From contig CANHPJ010000136.1 of NCBI GenBank assembly GCA_947462515.1, forward strand, positions 1 through 5,649: a stretch of DNA of 5,649 nt, given 5' to 3'. Below, piece by piece: positions 1 through 5,649 of the stretch; the stretch's first letter is position 1; each line of letters opens with the position of its first letter. A program made the translations under genes and the position numbers. Source of the DNA: Bacteroidota bacterium (lineage in GTDB: Bacteria; Bacteroidota; Bacteroidia; JACCXN01). The notes below the pieces were generated by a model. The model did no database searches and was not told where the DNA came from. It saw only the letters and a program-made list of their open reading frames with translations.

Positions 1-855
1 TAATTCTTCTTTTTGATGCTCTGCTTGTCTTCTGATTTCATATTCAGCAGAAATATCTTTAACAAAAGCCATATAAAAGGTCTTATCGCCGTCTTGAACT
101 TTACTCATGGTTAAAGTAACAGGAATACGGGAACCGTCTTTACGCTCTACTTCTACCTCGCGGCCTCTTCCTACAATTTTGTCAACTCCGGTAGTTAAGT
201 TGGAGTCTACATACCTGTCGTGGTTTTGCTTGTGCTCGGTAGGTACAAAATTATTGATGTTTTTGCCTATCGTTTCTTCGGCAAGGTAACCCCAGATGCG
301 CTCTGCAGCCTTATTCCATAATATAATACTTTTTGTTTCATCAATGGTAACCACAGCATCTGCTGCCTCCATCAATAATTTAGTGTACAAATCTGAAACA
401 TCATTTGATTTACTGTTCAAATTGCCTAAGTTTTTGCCTAATGCCATGGTATTTTCGTTTTGATTATTATTGTTTGTAGATTGTTTTTCTGAGACTATGT
501 GATTTTTAAAACTGTTTAGGATTATTTCCACCTCTTGAATTAAATCTTCAGAAATGTTTAATTCAATTAAAGTAGTGTATAGATGATTGGTAAAAACATG
601 AAAATGATCTTCATTAAGGCCATTTTCTGACAACCTTTTGTGGGCGCTGCCTATTTCTTTGCCTGCATATTTAACAGGTGCCCCAAAAGCATAGGACAAA
701 AAGGTGCGCTGCTTTATTTTTAAAAGGGCAAGGTCGGTACCTTTAAAGAAATGACCAATGGAGGAATCACCTGATATCTTGTCATAGAAAATATCAACTG
801 CAGCATCCAGAGTAGCTTTACCCCCTATTCGCTCAAAAAGTGATTTATTATCCAT
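1..855 (-). CDS. Truncated haemoglobin (group I)-PAS fusion sensor protein, C-terminus cut by window edge
   Basis: A soluble gas/redox sensor is likely. The frame is open from the ATG at 855-853 to base 1 (285 residues visible) with no stop, so the gene continues to the left. Residues 5-120 are a group I truncated (2/2) globin: a FERIGG start, distal Tyr24 (B10) and Gln49 (E11) as in Mycobacterium tuberculosis trHbN, the SYAFGAP segment (54-60), and proximal His72 in AHKRL. An Asn-rich linker (124-153) leads to a PAS domain (about 155-272). By my alignment to FixL, this PAS keeps His212 (FixL proximal haem His) in NHDRY and Arg232 (FixL distal Arg) in GRGRE, so a second haem is plausible. The visible end (273-285) starts a charged helical, coiled-coil-like segment. 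No membrane segment is seen. The output domain lies outside the window. The gene follows the ParA-type gene by 37 bases and is probably co-transcribed. The globin call is firm; haem in the PAS is inference. Confidence 0.93.
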   Translation of the reverse strand, partial: MDNKSLFERIGGKATLDAAVDIFYDKISGDSSIGHFFKGTDLALLKIKQRTFLSYAFGAPVKYAGKEIGSAHKRLSENGLNEDHFHVFTNHLYTTLIELNISEDLIQEVEIILNSFKNHIVSEKQSTNNNNQNENTMALGKNLGNLNSKSNDVSDLYTKLLMEAADAVVTIDETKSIILWNKAAERIWGYLAEETIGKNINNFVPTEHKQNHDRYVDSNLTTGVDKIVGRGREVEVERKDGSRIPVTLTMSKVQDGDKTFYMAFVKDISAEYEIRRQAEHQKEEL

Positions 856-892
856 CAATTGATTTTTCTATTATTAAATTAAAAAACTGGTA

Positions 893-1642
893 TTATTTGG
901 TTATTGCTAAAAATTCTTTTGTAACATTTAAATAATCGATTGCACTATTTGAAGTTGGCGCATATTCGATAACACTTTTTCCAAACGATGGCGCCTCTGC
1001 TGCTCTGACGTTATTTCTAACAAAATTGTTAAAAATGCTAAGTCCATATTCTTCTCTTATGCGCTCCAATATTTGGTTGGTCAACTGCCTTCTACCATCT
1101 ACCATTACGCCCAATACTCCTAACACATATAACTCGGGATTGTAATTTTCTTTTACCATAACCACACTGTCTAAAAGTTGTTCTAAACCTTGTAAGCTTA
1201 ATACATCCATTTGCATTGGTATTAAAACAGCATCACCGGCAATAAGTGCATTAATAGTTAAAAAAGACCCCGATGGCGGACAGTCAATCAATATATAATC
1301 ATAGTCCTCTTTTACAGTTGAAAGCGCATCTTTAATTAAACTGTAAGGGTACGACTGCTTAATAAACTCGAATTCATAATTTACCAAATCGGTGGTGGTA
1401 GGTATCAAATGAAGGTATTTATCTAAGACAACAATATCTTCCTTTTCAATTTTTCGGGTGGCTAAAACTTTTCCGGTTATAGATTCAGAGGCTTTATGGC
1501 CAAGCGAAAATGTGAGGTTTCCTTGCGAATCGATGTCCAGCAATAACACTTTCTTTTTTTGCATGCTCAAACCTTTGGCTAAATTTATAGCCGTAGTGGT
1601 TTTGCCTGTCCCTCCTTTTTGATTTATTATTGGAATAATCAC
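893..1642 (-). CDS. ParA/Soj/MinD-superfamily ATPase, orphan (no ParB in window)
   Basis: A 249-residue P-loop ATPase of the ParA/Soj type. Such proteins dimerise on ATP, bind the nucleoid or membrane, and position plasmids, chromosomes or protein clusters. Visible motifs are the deviant Walker A KGGTGKTT (9-16, signature Lys9 and catalytic Lys14), Walker A' LLLDIDSQGN (33-42), Walker B ILIDCPP (117-123, Asp120), and the Soj-like C-terminal motif EAPSFGKSV. Length fits a small ParA lacking the N-terminal helix-turn-helix of plasmid P1-type ParA. The start is GTG (1642-1640); an in-frame TAA two codons upstream rules out a longer form, and the Walker A motif begins only eight residues in. No ParB/Spo0J gene or parS-like repeat is visible. 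The next gene, 37 bases on, encodes a soluble globin-PAS sensor, so a role in placing a signalling cluster, as for PpfA of Rhodobacter sphaeroides, is a reasonable inference. A true chromosome-partition role cannot be excluded. Confidence 0.95.
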   Translation of the reverse strand: MIIPIINQKGGTGKTTTAINLAKGLSMQKKKVLLLDIDSQGNLTFSLGHKASESITGKVLATRKIEKEDIVVLDKYLHLIPTTTDLVNYEFEFIKQSYPYSLIKDALSTVKEDYDYILIDCPPSGSFLTINALIAGDAVLIPMQMDVLSLQGLEQLLDSVVMVKENYNPELYVLGVLGVMVDGRRQLTNQILERIREEYGLSIFNNFVRNNVRAAEAPSFGKSVIEYAPTSNSAIDYLNVTKEFLAITK

Positions 1643-1668
1643 GATTTAATCTTGGTATAATTTTTTCT

Positions 1669-1699
1669 TAAAGGTAGAAACGGGAATTATTTTCTACAA
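1669..1699 (-). promoter_or_regulatory. Candidate Bacteroidota-type promoter for the ParA-type gene
   Basis: Read on the minus strand, TTG (1699-1697) is followed after exactly 20 bases by TACCTTTA (1676-1669). This matches 7 of 8 positions of the Bacteroidota -7 element TAnnTTTG, and the 17-23 base spacing fits the known -33/-7 rule. The predicted transcription start, near 1662, would leave a leader of about 20 bases before the GTG at 1642. In so AT-rich a spacer a match of this quality could arise by chance. Confidence 0.45.
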
Positions 1700-1748
1700 T
1701 AGAGAAAAAATACAGAGCAGACTAATAGAAAACTATGAGTTTAAATTT

Positions 1749-1756
1749 TATTTTTG
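1749..1756 (+). promoter_or_regulatory. Possible -7 element for the cheR unit
   Basis: TATTTTTG is a perfect match to the Bacteroidota -7 consensus TAnnTTTG on the strand of cheR. No TTG (-33) lies 17-23 bases upstream, and the resulting leader would be about 135-140 bases long. It could be an activator-dependent promoter or a chance match in AT-rich DNA. Confidence 0.22.
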
Positions 1757-1898
1757 TTTCAAAAATGATTGTGTTGAAATGCTATTGGGCATTAAAAACA
1801 GTCTGGCCTTTTGATTTTTAGGAGAAAAGAACTCAATTAATCATTTTTTTGAATCTAAAATGTTAATTTGCAATTAATTAATTTAAAACAAGTTTGGT

Positions 1899-2735
1899 GT
1901 GAAAGAAAAATACGCATTAATTCCTCCCAACGACTTAAATAAAATCATTGAAACGATAAAAAAAACTCGTGGCTTTGATTTTTCAAATTATGCTAAGGAA
2001 TCTTTTCAACGTAGAATAAAACGTATATTAGTATTATATAATTTAACTGATATCGATGTTTTATTAGATAACATTGAAAATGACATTGATTTCTACAAAA
2101 AATTCATAAAAGAGATTACTGTTAATACTACGGAGGCTTTTAGAGATCCAACCATGTGGTTATATCTTCGAAATGTACTACTTGAGAACTTTAAAAAGAG
2201 AGAGAAAATAGCCATTTGGCATGCCGGCTGTTCTATCGGTTTGGAAGTTTATTCCATGTGTATTTTGCTAAAAGAAATGGGTCTTTGGGACAGAACAACG
2301 CTTACTGCAACGGATATCAACAGCGATGTTATTGAAAAAGCAAAATCCGGCATTTACGATTTAAAGGAATATCAAACCATGTATAATTCCTATATAGCAT
2401 CAGGAGGAAACCCTTTGGATTTTAATTATGTTGTAAAACAGGATAAGTGGTTTCAAATAGATACCGATTTAATAAGCAATTGCACTTTTAAAGAATTTGA
2501 TTTAGTTGGTGATGATGCCTTCGATAAATTTGACATTATTTTATGCCGAAATGTGATTATCTATTTTGATGAGCATTTGCAAGAAAAGGTTTTCGGCACC
2601 TTTTATAATAGCTTAAACATCAATGGAAAATTAATTTTAGGTAAAACAGAATCCATGAATTGGAGTTCTTTTGCCAGAAAATTTGATTCCATAAACCCAC
2701 AAGAAAGAATTTACAAATTGAGATCTCTAGAATAG
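1899..2735 (+). CDS. cheR: CheR-type chemoreceptor glutamate O-methyltransferase
   Basis: A 278-residue cytoplasmic SAM-dependent methyltransferase of the CheR family, which methylates glutamates on chemoreceptors to adapt signalling. Order: an N-terminal helical CheR domain (about 10-65), then the catalytic domain. Motifs are ITVNTTEAFRDP (73-84; Arg82 aligns with the conserved Arg of the FFR motif), the SAM loop HAGCSIGLEVYS (108-119), ATDIN (137-141; SAM-ribose Asp139), and ILCRNVIIYFD (214-224; Arg217, Asn218, Tyr222). The usual STGEE(P/V)YS loop reads SIGLEVYS here, so Thr and the first Glu are replaced by Ile113 and Leu115. The start is GTG at 1899; an in-frame TAA at 1884-1886 blocks extension. 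No receptor, CheA, CheW or CheB is visible. The next gene, 52 bases on in the same direction, is a PAS/HisKA_2 kinase, like a split version of fused CheB-CheR-PAS-kinase proteins. The substrate is therefore uncertain: an unseen receptor or a local sensor. Confidence 0.94.
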   Translation: MKEKYALIPPNDLNKIIETIKKTRGFDFSNYAKESFQRRIKRILVLYNLTDIDVLLDNIENDIDFYKKFIKEITVNTTEAFRDPTMWLYLRNVLLENFKKREKIAIWHAGCSIGLEVYSMCILLKEMGLWDRTTLTATDINSDVIEKAKSGIYDLKEYQTMYNSYIASGGNPLDFNYVVKQDKWFQIDTDLISNCTFKEFDLVGDDAFDKFDIILCRNVIIYFDEHLQEKVFGTFYNSLNINGKLILGKTESMNWSSFARKFDSINPQERIYKLRSLE

Positions 2736-2749
2736 AAATTATAATTTTT
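2718..2749 (+). promoter_or_regulatory. Possible internal promoter before the kinase gene
   Basis: TTG at 2718-2720 and TAATTTTT at 2742-2749 (7 of 8 matches to TAnnTTTG) are separated by 21 bases, within the accepted Bacteroidota spacing. A transcription start near 2756 would leave a leader of about 30 bases before the ATG at 2788. The -33 part lies inside the end of cheR. The region is very AT-rich and contains a 12-base perfect AT palindrome (2736-2747), so chance is a serious alternative. Read-through from cheR is also likely because no terminator is visible. Confidence 0.22.
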
Positions 2750-2787
2750 AAAGCAGATAAAAAGCATTCAACTTATAATAAAACAAC

Positions 2788-5223
2788 ATGGAAAACTCGA
2801 ATGAAAAATTAGCATTAGAACTAATCAACAACGCCCCATATGTTTTTTTTCAGATTGATATAGATGGAAAAATTAATTACATTAATAATACCATAAAGAA
2901 TCTTGCCGGTATAGATCCGCAAGAGTTGGTAGGAAAGCATTTTAGCGAACTGGTTTTTGAAGAAGAAAAAGAAAAAGTAGTGAACTTCACCAATAACCTT
3001 CTCAACAATAAAACAAAATTAATAACCTGCGAATATAAAATAGGCCAAGGAAAAAGATGGATGTATCAAACTCTCAGCGCATCTTTAAACACTGAAGGTG
3101 TTATATTGCATTATAATGGCTGCTTAAGAGACATTACGGAGTCTAAAGAAAAGGAATTGAGTAAAACCGACAATAATAATTATGGTTTTAATTTAATGTT
3201 TCAAAAGTGGCAGTTGCAAAAAAGCAATAAAATTCTATCAACCCTTCAGGAGTTAAACTCCGAATACATATTAAATACCGACAAAGAAAAATTTTACGAA
3301 CAGATATTAAATATTGTATTGAATTATTCCGAAAGTAAAATCGGTTATATTGGCGAGGTTTTTTACAATAATAACAAACCCTTTACTGTAATAAATGCGT
3401 TTAAAGACTCGCTATTGTCTTTTGATACAAAAACCAAGATTGAATTATCTCATATCATTGAAAATGAATCGAGTAATGAAAATAAAATATTCGGATTTCC
3501 ACTTCAAACACTCGAAACGTATATCTCCAATAATCCATTAGAAGAAAATTATAATGCCACCTTACCTGAACATTTCCCGGTATTGAATTCCTTTATGGGC
3601 ATTCCGATAATTTTTGGAGATGAATTAGTTGGTATCATAGGCATTGGGAATAAAAAAGAAGGCTATCATTTTGGAGATTTTGAATTGTTGGAACCTATTA
3701 TTTCCAACCTTTCGGTAATACTCAAATCCATAAAATCAGAAGACGAAAAACAAAAAAATGAAATTGAGCTAAAAAAAGTTCAAATATTAATGGAAGAGGC
3801 TTCCAATGCAATGCCTGACGGACTTATAATAACCAAAAAAAATGGTAAAATAATTCATTCCAACAATGCCGCCTCAAGTATATTAGGTCTTAATAATCAA
3901 CAACTCAATGGCCGAGAAAACCTTCCTATTAACTGGCAATTAATTGATAAAGAAGAATTTATATCTAAACAACATTCAGCAAAAGAAGAAACACAGGATT
4001 CGATAAGTAATTCTTTTTTTGAAATTGCTCTGCTTAAAAATTCAAACGAAAACATCAAACGTGTTTTTGGAGTAAAAAAGTCCCAAGCAGATGATATTAC
4101 TTGGATAGCCTTAAATCAGGCCATCATAGAAAATATAAACGAACAAGAGAAAAAAGTGGTTTATACTTTTCAGGATATTACCGAGATTAAAAAAGCTTCG
4201 GTATTAATAGCCGAAAGTGAGAGCCGATACAAAAATTTATTTGATAATGTTTCCCTTGGAATTTTCACCTCCGATGAATTTGGAAAAATCCTATCTGTAA
4301 ATAAAACCCTGCTCGACTTGCTTGGTTACTCGCTTAATGAAATAAAAAACATAAATTTTAATGACTTATTGGTTTATAATAAGCTCAAAATAACCCCGAC
4401 ACATAATCCTTACGAAGATTTTATAAATGCTGAAGGTAAAAACCTGACTAAAAAAATTAATACCGTATTAATAAAATCAAAATCAGGTGAATCCATATTG
4501 GTCAACATTGCTGTGAGTCATTACATCAGTGAGAACAAAAAAAATGTAATTGTAATTATTGAAGACATTCGCCAGAAAGAGGAAGGAGAAAAAGCAAAAA
4601 AGGATTTATCAGAAAAAGAAACGCTGTTAAAGGAGATTCATCACCGTGTAAAGAATAATTTACAGATTGTTTCCAGCTTATTAAATCTGCAAAAAAGCCA
4701 GTTTAAAGATCCAGATGTAATTGAAAAATTCAAGGAAAGTCAAGCAAGAATTAAATCAATTGCCCTGATTCACGAAAATCTTTACAGATCATCTGACTTA
4801 TCGGCCATTAATTTTTCTGATTACCTAAAATCATTAATCTCCGATTTAATAAATAACCTCGCTTTAATTTTAGACATTAAGCTTGTTTTTAACATTCAGA
4901 AAGACGTTAACCTGACTATTGATCAATGCGTGCCATGCGGTTTAATAATAAATGAAGTTATAACCAATGTAATTAAATATGCATATATAAATTCAAAACT
5001 TAATGCTGAGTTAAGCGTTCACTTAATCAAAAAAGAGGAATTTATTGAAATACTTATTAAAGACAATGGATGTGGTTTTGATTACCAGGAAAAATTAAAA
5101 AACAACTCCCTTGGTTTAAAGCTTATTAATACGTTAAGCAGACAATTAGGCGGTGAATTTATGTTTGAACAAAACGACGGTACTGCCTTTACCTTAACTT
5201 TTAAACCAACTCATAATAATTAA
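2788..5223 (+). CDS. Soluble PAS-GAF-PAS-PAS sensor histidine kinase (HisKA_2 type)
   Basis: An 811-residue two-component sensor kinase. Domain order by residue: PAS1 (about 8-118, ending CLRDITE), GAF (about 150-316, with GIPIIFGDELVGIIGIGN at 271-288), PAS2 (about 332-468, ending FQDITE), PAS3 (about 477-595, starting SESRYKNLF), HisKA_2 dimerisation/phosphoacceptor domain with KEIHHRVKNN (His619 the likely phosphorylated residue, His618 beside it), and a GHKL ATPase with N box NEVITN (722-727), G1 box DNGCGF (759-764), G2-like SLGLKLI (774-780) and GTAFTLTF (798-805). No membrane segment or signal peptide is visible, so it should sense cytoplasmic signals. None of its PAS domains shows the FixL-type haem His, so ligands are unknown. 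The ATG at 2788 starts just before PAS1. The response-regulator gene begins four bases after the stop, so the two are probably translationally coupled partners. HisKA_2 kinases commonly work with separate regulators, which fits this arrangement. Confidence 0.95.
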   Translation: MENSNEKLALELINNAPYVFFQIDIDGKINYINNTIKNLAGIDPQELVGKHFSELVFEEEKEKVVNFTNNLLNNKTKLITCEYKIGQGKRWMYQTLSASLNTEGVILHYNGCLRDITESKEKELSKTDNNNYGFNLMFQKWQLQKSNKILSTLQELNSEYILNTDKEKFYEQILNIVLNYSESKIGYIGEVFYNNNKPFTVINAFKDSLLSFDTKTKIELSHIIENESSNENKIFGFPLQTLETYISNNPLEENYNATLPEHFPVLNSFMGIPIIFGDELVGIIGIGNKKEGYHFGDFELLEPIISNLSVILKSIKSEDEKQKNEIELKKVQILMEEASNAMPDGLIITKKNGKIIHSNNAASSILGLNNQQLNGRENLPINWQLIDKEEFISKQHSAKEETQDSISNSFFEIALLKNSNENIKRVFGVKKSQADDITWIALNQAIIENINEQEKKVVYTFQDITEIKKASVLIAESESRYKNLFDNVSLGIFTSDEFGKILSVNKTLLDLLGYSLNEIKNINFNDLLVYNKLKITPTHNPYEDFINAEGKNLTKKINTVLIKSKSGESILVNIAVSHYISENKKNVIVIIEDIRQKEEGEKAKKDLSEKETLLKEIHHRVKNNLQIVSSLLNLQKSQFKDPDVIEKFKESQARIKSIALIHENLYRSSDLSAINFSDYLKSLISDLINNLALILDIKLVFNIQKDVNLTIDQCVPCGLIINEVITNVIKYAYINSKLNAELSVHLIKKEEFIEILIKDNGCGFDYQEKLKNNSLGLKLINTLSRQLGGEFMFEQNDGTAFTLTFKPTHNN

Positions 5224-5227
5224 ATGA

Positions 5228-5649
5228 ATGCGCTTAAAAATATTAATCGTTGAGGACCAAGCTATTGTTGCTTTAGATTTAAAAGGAATTTTAGAAGAGT
5301 TGAATTATGAAGTTTGCGGAATGGCTATTAACTATAACGAAGCCATTGAGATTTTTAAAACGACCAATCCTGACTTGGTTTTACTAGATATTAATTTAAA
5401 CCATGAAAAATCAGGAATTGACGTTGCTGAAAGCCTCAAGAAATTAAAAAATATTCCTCACCTTTTTGTCTCGGCTAATAATGATGAGTCCATGCTCGAG
5501 AAGGTAAAAAGCACACAGCCCTATGGATTTATTTCAAAACCATTTCAGCTAAAAGACATCCGTTCTGCCATACAAATTGCTTACAACCAATTTTTATTCG
5601 AGGAAAATTTAATAGAAAATGAGGCCAAACTCAAAAAATTAAATGTTAA
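5228..5649 (+). CDS. Response regulator, receiver domain; C-terminus cut by window edge
   Basis: A CheY-like receiver, the likely phosphorylation target of the kinase just upstream. It is open from the ATG at 5228 to the last base (140 full codons plus two bases) with no stop. The receiver spans residues 3-120: acidic pair Glu9-Asp10 in ILIVEDQ, phosphoacceptor Asp54 in LVLLDINL, Ser82 in LFVSAN (the Thr/Ser switch), and Lys104-Pro105 in FISKPF. After the receiver comes a charged helical stretch (about 125-140: FEENLIENEAKLKKLNV) that looks like a linker to another domain, so this is probably not a single-domain regulator; the output is unseen. An in-frame TGA at 5225-5227 rules out any earlier start. 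An ATG at 5224 belongs to another frame that ends after nine codons. The four-base gap from the kinase stop supports co-translation. Confidence 0.92.
   Translation, partial: MRLKILIVEDQAIVALDLKGILEELNYEVCGMAINYNEAIEIFKTTNPDLVLLDINLNHEKSGIDVAESLKKLKNIPHLFVSANNDESMLEKVKSTQPYGFISKPFQLKDIRSAIQIAYNQFLFEENLIENEAKLKKLNV

Larger units (their letters stand above)
1643..1898. other. Divergent intergenic spacer between the ParA-type gene and cheR
   Basis: These 256 AT-rich bases separate two divergently transcribed genes, so they should hold promoters for both. I see one good candidate for the minus-strand gene and one weak candidate for cheR (separate entries). No strong hairpin, tandem repeat, tRNA or riboswitch-like fold is obvious. 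A 28-codon frame at 1735-1821 is the only small open frame I traced, and it has no supporting signal. The cheR start is preceded by TTAATTTG (1863-1870), one mismatch from the -7 consensus but without a TTG at a proper distance. Confidence 0.6.

Noticed and set aside
107..289. A 60-codon plus-strand open frame
   Set aside because: It lies antisense to the globin-PAS gene, whose protein has clear homology on the minus strand. Its own product is Ser/Thr/Leu-rich with no recognisable motif.
856..858. TTG codon immediately before the globin-PAS ATG as an alternative start
   Set aside because: It would add a single residue, and the ATG-encoded start already fits the usual beginning of group I truncated haemoglobins.
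893..1642. Plasmid or chromosome partition locus (parABS)
   Set aside because: No ParB gene or repeated parS-like palindrome is visible, and the neighbours are signalling genes. A ParB elsewhere cannot be excluded.
1735..1821. A 28-codon open frame starting ATG AGT TTA in the spacer
   Set aside because: No ribosome-binding signal, no recognisable motif, and a length expected by chance. It would also overlap the likely control region.
2736..2747. Perfect 12-base palindrome AAATTATAATTT just after the cheR stop, possible terminator or operator
   Set aside because: It is made only of A and T, is too short and weak for a terminator stem, and such palindromes are common by chance in this base composition.
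2788..5223. A FixL-type haem site in the kinase PAS domains
   Set aside because: None of the three PAS domains shows the H-D-x-Y ... G-x-G-R-E pattern seen in the globin-PAS protein.
5224..5253. ATG directly after the kinase stop as a start for the regulator
   Set aside because: This frame ends at TGA after nine codons. The ATG at 5228 opens the receiver frame with the expected LKILIVED start.

Overview
The window looks like a piece of a Bacteroidota chromosome. This is inferred from low G+C (roughly a quarter to a third in most 60-base lines I counted), start codons without clear Shine-Dalgarno sequences, promoter-like strings of the TTG / TAnnTTTG type, and the Bacteroidota-like style of the CheR and PAS/GAF kinase sequences. 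No ribosomal or housekeeping marker is present, so the lineage is not proven.

Layout: two divergent transcription units flank a 256-base spacer (1643-1898). On the minus strand, a ParA/Soj-type ATPase (893-1642) is followed 37 bases later by a sensor gene (1-855, running off the left edge). That sensor joins a group I truncated haemoglobin to a PAS domain whose haem-pocket positions resemble the oxygen sensor FixL. On the plus strand, a CheR-type protein methyltransferase (1899-2735) is followed by an 811-residue soluble PAS-GAF-PAS-PAS histidine kinase of the HisKA_2 type (2788-5223). Four bases after the kinase comes a response-regulator receiver (5228-5649, running off the right edge).

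How it may work together: the kinase and receiver are almost certainly a two-component pair. CheR beside a PAS/HisKA_2 kinase resembles a split version of the fused CheB-CheR-PAS-kinase proteins known in many bacteria. The minus-strand pair couples a positioning-type ATPase with a soluble gas sensor that may carry two haems. This recalls the orphan ParA PpfA, which positions cytoplasmic chemoreceptor clusters in Rhodobacter sphaeroides. The most interesting hypothesis is that the whole locus is a soluble, haem-based O2/NO/redox signalling module whose cluster is distributed by the ParA ATPase, in a setting where no chemoreceptor, CheA, CheW, CheB or ParB is visible. The link between the two divergent units is inference from proximity. 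I saw no RNA genes, mobile elements, CRISPR arrays or convincing terminators.
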